Origin: Pseudo-nitzschia pungens
Taxonomy: Eukaryota > Bacillariophyta > Bacillariophyceae > Bacillariales > Bacillariaceae
Length of the DNA stretch: 64,000 bases
Assembly: GCA_037355855.1 (NCBI GenBank)
Contig: CM074759.1
Coordinates: forward strand, 558,001 to 622,000
Direction: 5' to 3'
Part shown: piece by piece, positions 34,206 to 44,686 of the stretch
Layout: each line of letters opens with the position of its first letter
How positions within the stretch are numbered: position 1 is the first letter of the stretch
Made by a program: the position numbers and the translations under genes
The notes under the pieces: generated by a model
What the model was told of the DNA's origin: nothing
Databases searched by the model: none
The model's input: only the letters and a program-made list of their open reading frames with translations

Positions 34206-35671
34206 AGTCATCACAGGAACCCTTTCACCATGGCCTAGCTGATGCTCACAGAGCAACTCATTTTTGAGTCTTACAAAGAACAATACAATGATTGAATAAT
34301 CCTTACTATAATCTGTGGCGTTAAAGATATCCATTGTTTCCGAGTCAATTCAAACGCAACTCCCCGTTGACGGATTCGTCTCTATGCGAGTCAAGGTCCA
34401 GAAAGACCCGGCGTGCCCCCACCCCAGCGGGTTTCCACACCGTAGGAAGCGGAGGCATTCACACAACCATAAGTCGGACAGGGGTTTGAAATGGGTTTCG
34501 AAAGAGGAGATAGGATGGGTTGTTGGGAGTGGGCTTGGAGATGCATGCATGAATGGGTAGATGCGTGCTTGCGTGAGGAGGAAAACGTGATGATGGACCC
34601 CTGTCTTCGTCGAATCCCGCCATGCGAATGCCCTCTTGCTGCAGCGTGAGCCAAGCCCGACAACAGGAGGTCAAAACCACCATCAGCATGGACCATGGTG
34701 GATATTGCCGCTGTCGCTGAGCAGTGCCGCAATTGAATGGTCGATCTGTGTCACATTCCTAGTAGTTGTAGTAGTAGTAGTAACCTCCTCCACTGGTATC
34801 ACGTTCGCAGAATGAGAGGATTTTTCGTCCTGTTCTGCCTTTCTACCGTTGGCAACCAGAATTTTCTTTCTATCGAGTCGGAACTATATTGTAATCGGTA
34901 ACACATCTATAGTTTTGATTGGTTCTAGAGCGACGCCTCGACAAGTCGGTGCGATGGACGTAGGTAGACGCATTGCTGCTGGATCTTATTTATCTTGAAG
35001 TTTCTCACTACGTGTAACAAAACTGTGCGATTGATTCTATCTTGACTCTGCCACGGTAATACCGTACACGTGCTAACACCGTTCCATATCCGAAAGATCT
35101 TCAACAAAGGGTACCGACGATCCCCGAGGAGGCGGCCATTGATGATGATTCAAGACAGACGATTGATTGATTACTTTATTGATTCATTGAACTCGTTGAA
35201 TTCTCAATTCTTCGGCAATCCTGAGGAAGCCACGGAGTAGATCACACGTGGCAGGTGTTGAGAGATATCGATTCGTTGGTACTTTCACACCAAAGTCTGA
35301 AATTTTGGAGCATCCAATCAGAAAACGAAATCCGTGACATCTACATTCGCTCGTGAGAGTAATAACTTCTATTTGAATCGGTCAGCCTACTAGAACGCTA
35401 CGGTACACGTACCAGCAGGAACAGAACCCGTGAGGACGGAATGTGTTCCGCGTGAGGGTGTTTCTGGTCCTCCACGGAAAGAAGAGAAGGCAAAACCGCA
35501 GCAACATTTCATGCTTTTGTGCTCGTTTGGAACCAGCTGCGTGCTTCGCAAAAAGTAATTCGATCCCCATCGGTATCAGCCAAGCCGCCGTGTCGCTCTT
35601 CGTAAAAGAACACAAAAGCGCGGGATTGTGCGTTGATACAACACCAAGCATAAGCAACTACAACAAGCACC
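34206..35671. other. Upstream region of paralogue 3, duplicate of 16.8-17.9 kb plus 31.3-31.7 kb
   Basis: No convincing gene. Blocks at 34781-34821 and 35287-35330 match the left flank of the palindrome, and 35460-35530 matches its right flank (31630-31690). The unsplit arrangement here shows how the other copy looked before the palindrome arrived. GTAGTAGTAG and GATTGATTGATT simple repeats are present (34770, 35158). Confidence 0.55.
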
Positions 35672-36307
35672 ATGAGTGAGGCGGAGAGAGCAAAGCGACT
35701 TTCGAAGGTTGCCGAAGAGCTCGCGAAAGCCGCTTGCGATCAAACCGCAGAAGTCAGTATCGACATTCAGCGCGAAATAGCAGCCAACATTGTAGATTTG
35801 AAAACCGATACGAACAACGGGTTCAATACCTTGAACCAGAATCTGCAGGACAACAAGAAGGCAGTCGAGTCACTGGTGGCAGCAATCAATACCCTAAACA
35901 CGTCAATCAAAGAAGAGGGAAAGAAGACTCGTCTAACTAACGCTGCTCGGAGTGCGCGTCTCTCTGAAGAACCTTATTATTTTTACAATAGTTTGAATCA
36001 ACTCAAGACTTACAAGTTGTTCCTCTCTGAAATACTCAGCACCTTTGCTTCGGGGCAAGAATGCGAAATTCATCAATTCATTTCAAAGAATTCCCTAGAT
36101 CAGGGACGATTTTGCGAACAATTGAAAATCGACATCAAAACTCTTACGGGATCTGTTCCAAGATTTTCCACAGACAGCGACGGACGTACGAGTGAAAACC
36201 AAACAAAGCTGACTCTATACAACTCTAACTCTATAATCTGTCGAGTGAACGATGTTCGATCGTTCCAAGTCTCTGCAAACTCAAAGTTTTGTTGGTGGAT
36301 TGATTGA
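35672..36307 (+). CDS. Unrecognised coiled-coil family protein, paralogue 3 (211 aa, extended C-terminus)
   Basis: Starts at ATG 35672 (CACCATGAG) with KRLSKVAEELAKAACDQ, followed by the coiled-coil-like middle (FNTLNQNLQDNKKAVESL, then AAINTLNTSIKEEGKKTR) and the C-terminal block LTGSVPRFSTDSDGR. Paralogue 2 ends about nine residues after this block. Here the frame runs on for ~40 residues of unrelated sequence to TAG 36307, ending next to a (GATT)n repeat. The normal stop has probably been lost by mutation or a small indel. Either the tail is real or the copy is decaying. Confidence 0.65.
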   Translation: MSEAERAKRLSKVAEELAKAACDQTAEVSIDIQREIAANIVDLKTDTNNGFNTLNQNLQDNKKAVESLVAAINTLNTSIKEEGKKTRLTNAARSARLSEEPYYFYNSLNQLKTYKLFLSEILSTFASGQECEIHQFISKNSLDQGRFCEQLKIDIKTLTGSVPRFSTDSDGRTSENQTKLTLYNSNSIICRVNDVRSFQVSANSKFCWWID

Positions 36308-37280
36308 TTGGTTGATTGATCGATCGATCGATTGGTTGATTGATTCGGCTCTAGTAGTATGTTGCGTGTACCGTAGTAAGGTCCGGAACGACCGAAAACG
36401 TTGCAGGTGCTGTTTTGGCGCTGCTGTATACCGACCCGGAAGCGGACAACGGCGCGGGTTGGTGTCAAAAGTGTCCTCCGTGGTCTCGCGACGCGCCGGG
36501 TCTCGAGAGAGTGGGTGCGTGGGTGGGAGGAGGCTTTGGGTTGGAATGCTTCTCCGATGGATGGGATCGTTGCCGACGCCTCGTTGGTGATAGACCGCAA
36601 ATGGTGATGCGTGCGTAGTACGATTGGAAGGAAACCATTTCGTTCCACACCTCGCGTTCCGTTGCGTTCCGTTCCTGTTTGTTTGTTTGTTTGTTTGTTG
36701 CATTCGACACTCCAGCGTGTCGCTCTGCTCCGTCGTCCTCTTCTTCTCCCGCAATGCCCCGTGCAATAATTTCGTGGCACCAGTGCTTTGCTTCGCTGTG
36801 CTTTGCCGTACCGTGTCGTGTGGCACCGATCATTGGTGCGATCGTCCCAACAAACAATTGTTGCCGCATCTCCCCCATTTCTTTGGGTGCGCTTGGAACA
36901 GCATCGGCATCGTCTCTCGTTGCAAGAACCGGGATGCCGCAAGCAGCGTTCGGGGGCGCGGGGGTCAACCGTTCACCGAAAGCCGTCTCGCATCCCGTCC
37001 CTGCCAATCCCATCCCTCTCGTCTTCATCCATGCATGCGCTAGCTAGCTGCTAGTAGTGTACCCTACTGTTTCCGCTTGTTGTTCGCACCGCAAAACGTG
37101 AAACACGGCGGCAACGAACCGATTTGTTTCGACCACCGGCACGGGAATGTCCCCGTCGGTCGTTCGGCACACGGTGTCTGCTTCGGCCCAGCAATTTGCG
37201 CTTCGGTTTCGTTTGGACCTCGTTTTTCGTTTCGTTTCGTTTCGTTTCGTTTCGTTGCGTTTCCGTTTCGTGTTGTCTCG
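36308..37280. other. Intergenic with simple repeats
   Basis: Contains GATT/GATC-type repeats at 36296-36350, (GTTT)n at 36676-36700 and (TTTCG)n at 37225-37255. Several overlapping open frames on both strands show no homology I recognise and no coherent domain, so I call no gene. Confidence 0.4.
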
Positions 37281-37712
37281 TCATTCCGCGACGACGGGTT
37301 CGTAAATCCCGATCATGTGCCCGTCGGGAGACCGGAGCGCGGCAATCTTTCCGTGTGCGGGGTATTGGATCGGCCCGTCCAGGTTTCCCCCGAGCTGGAC
37401 GCACCTGGCCACCACCGCGTCCATGTCTTCCACCTGGAATTGCAGCAGGGGAGAATATCCCGTCGTCACCTGGGCCTCGGAGGTCACCGCCCGGAGGCAA
37501 ATGCTAAGGGATGGCAATGGCAATGGCTGAGAAGCACGGGCGTGCGATGGATTTGGCGTCGTCGTCGTCGTCGTTGTTGTTCGCAGATCGGCCCATTCGT
37601 CCGTGACGCGGACCGCCTCGAGTCCGAGACCGGCCGTGTAAAACTCCAGGGCTCTCGCCATGCCCTCGCCGGAACGGACCATGAGAACGACCCGCGAGAG
37701 ATGGGCCAGCAT
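37281..37712 (-). CDS. VOC superfamily (glyoxalase/bleomycin-resistance fold) protein, 143 aa
   Basis: Begins at ATG 37712 and ends at TGA 37281. The fold signature is two beta-alpha-beta-beta-beta halves. The first half is LSRVVLMVRS, then ALEFYTAGLGLEAVRVTDEW. The second half is LLQFQVEDMDAVVARCVQLG, then GKIAALRSPDGHMIGIYEP. VOC proteins bind a metal and act as glyoxalases, dioxygenases or antibiotic-binding proteins. The substrate cannot be told. A Thr8 run and a Pro/Ser/Leu stretch (about residues 46-75) lie between the halves. This could be a low-complexity insert or an unspliced short intron, though I found no good donor. Confidence 0.8.
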   Translation of the reverse strand: MLAHLSRVVLMVRSGEGMARALEFYTAGLGLEAVRVTDEWADLRTTTTTTTTPNPSHARASQPLPLPSLSICLRAVTSEAQVTTGYSPLLQFQVEDMDAVVARCVQLGGNLDGPIQYPAHGKIAALRSPDGHMIGIYEPVVAE

Positions 37713-38966
37713 GCTGTTGTTGCGGGGTTTGGGTGGATCTCTTCGGTGAACTTGCTTGGTTGCTTGGTTGCTTGCTCGGTAGCTCGATGCACTGCGGAAT
37801 CCAACGGCGGAGTTGGATGCAAAGTAGAGATTGCGTTGTCAGATGGTGATGGTGAAGGGTGGAGGATGGAGGATGGAGGATTGGTGTTCGACTTGTGGGT
37901 GAGCATTGCGAATGAGTTTCGATGCCTTCGTCGATCACTTCAACCCAGCTTGACTGTGATCTTTGATTGATTCGATTGACTATGTGGGAAACCATTACAA
38001 AAGGTCGAATGAGTCAATTTTACAGGGACATAGAGTACTATGAAGGTATGTCAGTAAGTTACGGTAGGATAGTGGAGCAGCGGGCAGGTGTCAAAACCAA
38101 ATGATCGAAACCAGATGATGATGATGACCCGCAACGCGGACCCCTCATTCGTTTTGGCGGCCGCGAATCAAAGAGAAGAACCCCGCGTGACGAAACCATC
38201 CGTCACGGCGGGTCGCGTTCGAAAACAGCCTATCAGAAAGAAGCCTGCGGGCTGAGTGGATCGACGATGGTTCGACTCACTCACCTTCGCCGACGACTCA
38301 CCGACCCGCCAATGCGCATCGTCAAACTCTCTCAAAATCGACAATTCGTCAATTCATCAATTCTTTCTCTTTCTCCCGTCGGGACGAGAAATCAGTCGTG
38401 AGCGCCAGCCGGAAATTAAAAACTGTTGTCATCAATAGTTGTCACCTGGTAGCGAATAAAAATCCCGAAGCGAAACAGATGGCATTCCTGTTTGGATGGC
38501 GGATCGAGAGTCGCGGTTCAGAACTTTCTGGAAACTCGAATGCTCGTAAGGTTACTTCGTAAGATTTACCGTACATCAGCGATGCACGAACAACAGTATG
38601 GCGGGTACTCGTACAAGTACAACTCAGTATGACAAAGGTTGAAGAAACGGCGAATCAATCACGAAACGAAAAATGCCGACGGCACAAGAGCTACGAGGAA
38701 CAAACAGTACAACATCTCCTACGACAAATCGCATCATGTCTCTTTTTCTTTCACTTGTTTTTTCCTACTACCGATTGGGATTCATTCTAATTCCGATCCG
38801 ATCGATGCCTGCTGCACCGCCATTCCGACACCAGTGATAATAATTCTTATTCTCATTACCATTAGCACCGGTATCATTGACACAACCACCAAAAAGTAAT
38901 TCAAGACCATTGCAGTAAGCAACATATTTTTCCCACAGTACCGTACACACACACACACACACAACA
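37713..38966. other. Divergent intergenic region, VOC and DUF1415 genes
   Basis: About 1.25 kb between two divergent genes. It contains TTGCTTGG repeats near 37755-37785, GTAC-rich segments (38570-38600) and a (CA)n run just before the 38967 start. No gene or RNA is recognised. Confidence 0.4.
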
Positions 38967-41046
38967 ATGAAATTTTCCGGTTCCTTTGCCCCGGCGCTCT
39001 GCGTGCTGCTCGCCTCCGCATCCGCTTTCGTCGTCGACGCCTTTGTGCCGAGCCGCGGAACGACGCGGTCGTCGACAATGTCGACATCCTCCTCCTCCAC
39101 GACGAAACTCCACTACGACATCCAGCGGGACCCGCAGCCCAACGACAACGTCTGGGCGATCCTCTCCAACACGGAAAAATGGATCGCCAACACCCTGGCC
39201 GAGGCACAGAGCGGAAATTCCAACCCGCTCAGCCGCAAGGAGGTCAGCTACGTCTGCGAGACGTCCAAGGACCCGGCGATGATCCTGGCCAACATCTTTC
39301 GAAAGGTCAAGGAGGCCCGGCAGCTGGGGGAGGCGCACGCGCAGGACCAAGAGGCCCTCGTGGAAGAACAGGGAGGTAGGTTTCGGGTGCGGTGGGGTGC
39401 GGTGTTGTGCGGTGTGATTTGTATTGGATTGGATTGCATTGGATTGTGTTGTGTTGTGTTGTGTTGTGTTGTGTTGTGTTGCATTGGATTGGTGTGATTT
39501 GCATTGGATTGCATTGCATTGCTTTGTCTCGCGCTTTGTCGAGTGAATAGACTTGGAAGGCTCTCGTCGCGGAGAGGGAAATTGATTTGGATTGTTCTCG
39601 GCTCATTTTGCGTCTTACAAAATACCGTTTCTCCGTTTCCTTTTTTGGTTTCCATTCCATCTCGCTCGCGTTGCAAAACAACACGGCAACAAATAATTGC
39701 ATCGCGCAACGACACACTCCGACAGAGGACAAGCACAACCGGGTCACCCTGCGACAGACCCAGGTCCTGGTCATTCCCGCCAACGACGAGCTGAGCGAGA
39801 ATTTCCACGTCTTTGACGCCGTCATCCAGTCCATCAACGACGCCCGCAGAGCCGCGCGGGATTTGGTGACGGATTACTCCCTGGAAAAGCTGGACGAGCA
39901 GCTCTACGGAGAGGGCGACGAAAAGGATTGGGTGTGAGTAGTACGAGTAGTGCGAGTATTAGTGCGAGTGCGAGTGCGAGTGCGAGTAATCGTTGTGCGT
40001 GCAAGCTTTGGCAATGTCGCCGTCGGACGATGGGATTCAAAGGAACAGAACATTATTTGTTTGCCAAAAAAAAAAATGTGTGTGTGTGTGTGTGTGTGCA
40101 TTGGAATACTGTAACAGGACGAATGCATGCGAACTCAACAGCTCCCGTCTCGTGTTTGTTTGTTTGTTTGTTTTCTTTGGGACCCCACCCCCACAGAGTG
40201 TCCGTGAACTGCGCCCACCTGCACCCCAAGTACGGAGAAAAGACGCCCGAGCAACAACTCAAGGAACTGAAGGAGGAAGAAGAGGAGGGAGAAATCGACC
40301 TCAACCTGAGGGAGTACAAGCGACAACGGATCCTCGCCAGACGGTCTCCCTACCCCTCGGTCGTCATCGAGGTCCGCAGCATGGCCCCTCCCGAATTCAC
40401 TCCCCCGCCGCCCAGCGGGCCCACCTCGCCCCGATCGATCGACGACATCGACACCAGCAAGTCGTCGTCGTCGTCGTTCTCCCCGGACGATGCCATCGAC
40501 GCCGACTTTGTCAACAAGCTCGAGGCCCTCTTTTCCAAGTCGAGCCTCGATTCCAGCGGCGGCGGCAACAAGGAGGGAGACTTTTACGAATCCATCGGGA
40601 GCCACATCGAGACCTTTTCGTCCGTCACCCCGCTCATGGTGGCCCAGAACTGGATCGCCGAGAACGATCCCGTCTTTGACATCCAGAAGTGCTCCTTTAC
40701 CGTCAGCGACGCCACCCACGTCGACGAGGCCTACGAGTTTTGCTTCACCAACCTCGGCATGCAAACGGCGCGATTTTTGGGCAGCGATGACAACGGCAGC
40801 GGCAGCAGCAGCAACAGCAACAGCCAGGCCAAGGACGCCCAGAAACGCCAGTACATGGTCCTGCCGCACTTTTTGAGCAGCTCGGCCACCAGCCTCGAAA
40901 AGTTTGTGACGCAGGCCCAGAAGATTGTTCGAACGCTCCCTTCGATCGGAGACAAGATCGAGCTGGCCCATTTCCATCCCGAGTCCGTCGACGAGCACCA
41001 GCGGTGCCCCGTCCCGGTCATTGTCTTGCAATGGAAGGGAGACTAG
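38967..41046 (+). CDS. Predicted plastid protein with two DUF1415-like regions, three exons
   Basis: Exons are 38967-39375, 39726-39933 and 40197-41046, all with GT-AG introns whose phases match (488 aa). The N-terminus is a signal peptide followed by ASAF and DAFVPS motifs, as in diatom plastid pre-proteins. The first DUF1415-like region ends with VNCAHLHPKYG and RRSPYPSVVIEVR. These correspond to the FHP and RSPYP landmarks of bacterial DUF1415, whose function is unknown. After a Ser/Pro/Asp linker, a second diverged copy appears: TPLMVAQNWI, then QYMVLPHFLSSSATSLEKFV, then IELAHFHPESVDEHQRCPVP. Internal duplication is my inference from these matching landmarks. Intron 1 is full of TTGTG and GGATTGCATT repeats. 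Confidence 0.75.
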
Positions 41047-42274
41047 ACCCGACGCACCAACAAACAAACAAACAAACAAACATAAATTGGGTTTTTGCGC
41101 CGGGTCGGAACGAGAGAAAAGAAAGCGACACACAGAACGAAACAAAACAAAACGGAACGAATCGAGCCAAACCGTGCGCGCACTGTACATTTTTTTAACA
41201 AATTTTAGCAAATCCAACGATGATGCACATTTTTGTACATAGTCAAACAAATGAAATGAATCAATCTAGGAACGAAAGCGATGAATACGACAAGGGCGAT
41301 TGCGATTGCGATTGCAAAAAATTTCGGAGAGTGACCGTTGTGGACCGTTTTGTTCTCTCGTGGTGGCGGTTAAAAGTGATTGAAATGAAATGAAATGAAA
41401 TGGAACGGAGAGAAGAACTGTGGTGCGATACAAAACACGTGATTTTCCTTCGTCTTCCAGTTCTGCGGTACCGTGTAGTCAAAGTGGCAGATCGTTATTG
41501 TGGAACCCTAGAGAAAATGTTTTTTATACCGATTTCTATGCGGATCCTGTCAACTCTAGAAGTATCCACTGTCAATGCGTGAATACTGCCATGTCGCGAC
41601 ACCTACCGGTACTACATCTTTTTCGTGGCACAAAGTGGCATCCACTGATTTTTGACTGGTGGTGCCAAGAGCTATTCGTACGAATATGAGAACAAGCACG
41701 GCGTATGCATACTGATCAGCACTGTACTCGTTCACTGGGCTGGCTAGTAAAGTTATTACTACTTGTACCAACAGATGTTCGAACATCAAAAACGAATTTA
41801 GGAAACTATGCACACGTAATTACGAATTAAGATTACTTGCACTTCCTCCATGATTCAGATTTGATTTTGTGGGGGTCCGTTACCCGCCCACCGACGAAGG
41901 TGGGGAAGGAGTGCGACAAACGCGCCATTTTCAAAAATTGAACATCACATCTTTTATTGGAAGTTGAATGGAGAACAAGCAGTGTTGCGTGGTCATAAGT
42001 AGATTGGGTAAGAGTAAGCCTTACTCTTACGTGTAAGATTACTGCCTGTATTGTTTCTTTTTTGATTGAAAAAGAATCACCTATCATCTGACTTGATCCG
42101 TCACATCGTGATAAAAATACGTAGTAATATCTTACTCTTCCTGATAGTAACTTACACGTAAATCTTACGTACCAGTCCTGTGTGATTACGAGGTGCTCAA
42201 CATTCTGAACTCATGGAAACGCAATAGTATCCACATTAGACCAGTATCAACAGCGGTGTCGTTGCCATCACAGG
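41047..42274. other. Intergenic
   Basis: About 1.2 kb. It begins with (AAAC)n at 41060-41080 and contains GTAAGATTAC-type short motifs near 42000-42170. No convincing gene. Confidence 0.4.
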
Positions 42275-44686
42275 ATGCCCCGTTCCCCGGCAAAGTCTCC
42301 CGGGAAGACTTCGGGCCCCGAAAAGGTCTTCCTTTTCAACTGTCCGTTCGAAGAAAAGGATAATGCGAAAAAGGCCGGGGCCAAGTGGGACAAGAGTGCG
42401 GGCTGCTGGTATGTCCTCTCGTCCCAGAATCTCGAAGCCTTCAACCAATGGCACCCAAACGAACGCAAGTACTTGGTTTGCAGCTATGACGAAAAGGACG
42501 ACGCAAAGGGACTGGGGGCCAAATGGGACGCGGTGTGCAAACAGTGGTACATCGATCCCCACCAGGACGAATCCGGCTTTGCGCGGTGGTTGCCATCCTC
42601 GGCCGGAAAGAAAACGTCGAAAGCCGGAAAGGTGGCGAACGACAAAAAGCCAACAGCAAAAACCACAAAGGCACCCACCCAGAGCCAGATCGCTACCATC
42701 CCTCGAATCAACGACGACATGACGGTTGCTCAGCTTCAGGCGGAGTGCAGAGCTCGAGACCCATCGATCAGGGGTTTGACAACCAAGAAAAAGGAGTGGT
42801 TTCTGGAGCACTTGACGGTCGGAACTGTTTGGATATCGGCAGAGAAACCGCCTGCGGAGAATCACGACGAACCCCCACCTCGCAAGACAACTGCCACCAA
42901 ACCAAAGCCGACCACTCCTGCCTCCAAATCTGGCGCTACCACCACCACCAAGAAAACAACAAAACCCGTGTCCAAAATCAACGCGGATATGACAATTGCG
43001 CAGCTTCAACTGGAGTGCCGCGCGAGAGACCCGGCCATCAAGGGCATTTCCAACAAGAAAAAAACCTGGTTGTTGGACCACTTGAAGATTGGAAGCAAGT
43101 GGAAATCCCTGGGCTGGACAGAGGAGGATCTACCCAGTAGCGATTCTGTCAAGGGGAAAGCAACACAAGTTCAATCAAAGCAACAGAACACCTCGAAACA
43201 GAAAAAAGAAGATGGATCAAATGCTGCTGCTAGCAAGAAAACCGCGTCGAAAAAGCCTGCTAAAGAATCTTCGATGAACAGCACGACAAACAAAGTCAAG
43301 AAAGAGCCGTCATCTAACAAAAAGGCGCCACCGCTTTCCCCAAAGCCTCAAACAAAGAAGAGACCGATTAAGAAAGAGACCGAAGAAACGATGGTGTCCA
43401 ATGCACAGTCCGAACCAGCAACAAAGAAACAAAAGATAAAAAACGAAGAATCAAAACCCGATGCACCCGTATCGTGCGGCTCGTCAAAGTTGAAGCCAAA
43501 GCCTGCACCAAGAGCGAAACCCACCAGCACCACCACCGCACAGGCAAAAACTGCTTCCGATCCTCCTCCAGAGGCACCGTCGTATACAAGGATAAACAGC
43601 AAGATGTCGATGGCAAAGCTGAAGGAAGAAGCCAGGGTTCGCCAGCTCAACCCAAAGACCATCCCAAAACTCAAGGCCGAACTCGTGAATCATTTAGTGG
43701 AGGGTTCCATCTGTGTCCATGAGTCTGCCGAATATGTTGCGTACCAAAATCTGTTGCAGAGGGCTCAGGACGAGCATCCTATGCTTCTCCAAGCATCTTC
43801 CGAAAATATGCGGGCAGCTCAAGCCCGTCGTCAGGAGCTGGAGGAACAACGCTACGAAAAAGAGAGACAAAGGCTTGACAAAGAGAGACAGGAAAAAAAG
43901 GAAAAACGCGACCTCGAAATTGCAAGGCAAAAACCACTCCACAAGCATAGTTTTCCGATGGTCCATACGTGCCCGATGGCAAAGACCGAGGACCTCACGG
44001 TTCACGGTGAGGAAAGATGGGGAGAATGCAATATCTGTAACCGCGGCCATTCAGAATTTCGGTACATGTTTGGCTCGTATGCCACAAAGCTTTTGTATTC
44101 CTGTGAACGGTGCGATTTTGACATCTGCAGCCGCTGTTTTGAAAAAGAAAACAAGAGTGAAGAAGAAAAGGAGAAAATCCGAAGGGCGCGAAAACGAGCA
44201 AGAGAAGAGCAACGGCGTAGGGAAGAAGAAGAAGCAAGGATAAAAGAGGAGGAACGCTCGCGAAGATGGGACGCCAATCAACGCTTCAATCCCACAATCA
44301 TCAAGGCAAAGGGGAAACACCGCGTTTACAGTTCTGGGTTGCAATTTACGGTATGGTGTTCCGATGGGTATGATTGTGATGGATGGCACTCATACGAGGG
44401 AGAACCAACCAAAGAATTTGATTCGGTGTGGAACACAAAAGAGGAGGCAAATCTTCGTGCTGAATACTTATTTTACTGGAAGAACCCTTGGGGACAAAAG
44501 CCAGAAGAACTTCTAGAAAATTACGGCTTCTGCTGTGTTGGTGATGAAATTACACCAGAGGTTGTAGATGGTCTATTTTCATACACTATCCGTCCTGACG
44601 ATAGCTCTCGATGGACTGTAGGTGTGGTTCCAACAGTGGCATTCATTCATCTATCGGAATCATCCACACGCCGTCACAACTACTGA
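42275..44686 (+). CDS. Multidomain protein: two DUF5710, three SAP-like motifs, ZZ-like zinc finger (803 aa)
   Basis: A single exon from ATG 42275 to TGA 44686. Residues ~17-50 and ~64-98 are two DUF5710 copies (PFEEKDNAKKAGAKWD and YDEKDDAKGLGAKWDAVCKQ), a small domain common in bacterial primases and mobile-element proteins. Three SAP-like helix-extended-helix motifs follow: MTVAQLQAECRARDP, MTIAQLQLECRARDP and MSMAKLKEEARVR, near residues 145, 233 and 440. SAP motifs bind DNA. Lys/Ser/Thr/Pro-rich linkers with nuclear-localisation-like clusters lie between. A charged coiled coil (530-570) precedes C-x2-C...C-x2-C...C-x2-C at about residues 585-621, a ZZ-like or related zinc finger. The C-terminal ~130 residues are an unrecognised globular region. 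A nuclear, DNA-associated role is inferred. Confidence 0.75.
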   Translation: MPRSPAKSPGKTSGPEKVFLFNCPFEEKDNAKKAGAKWDKSAGCWYVLSSQNLEAFNQWHPNERKYLVCSYDEKDDAKGLGAKWDAVCKQWYIDPHQDESGFARWLPSSAGKKTSKAGKVANDKKPTAKTTKAPTQSQIATIPRINDDMTVAQLQAECRARDPSIRGLTTKKKEWFLEHLTVGTVWISAEKPPAENHDEPPPRKTTATKPKPTTPASKSGATTTTKKTTKPVSKINADMTIAQLQLECRARDPAIKGISNKKKTWLLDHLKIGSKWKSLGWTEEDLPSSDSVKGKATQVQSKQQNTSKQKKEDGSNAAASKKTASKKPAKESSMNSTTNKVKKEPSSNKKAPPLSPKPQTKKRPIKKETEETMVSNAQSEPATKKQKIKNEESKPDAPVSCGSSKLKPKPAPRAKPTSTTTAQAKTASDPPPEAPSYTRINSKMSMAKLKEEARVRQLNPKTIPKLKAELVNHLVEGSICVHESAEYVAYQNLLQRAQDEHPMLLQASSENMRAAQARRQELEEQRYEKERQRLDKERQEKKEKRDLEIARQKPLHKHSFPMVHTCPMAKTEDLTVHGEERWGECNICNRGHSEFRYMFGSYATKLLYSCERCDFDICSRCFEKENKSEEEKEKIRRARKRAREEQRRREEEEARIKEEERSRRWDANQRFNPTIIKAKGKHRVYSSGLQFTVWCSDGYDCDGWHSYEGEPTKEFDSVWNTKEEANLRAEYLFYWKNPWGQKPEELLENYGFCCVGDEITPEVVDGLFSYTIRPDDSSRWTVGVVPTVAFIHLSESSTRRHNY

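Noticed and set aside
36100..37050. Several overlapping 100-280-codon frames on both strands
   Set aside because: Composition is Arg/Thr/Cys-rich, with simple repeats and no domain or consistent splice sites. They look like chance open frames in GC-rich spacer.
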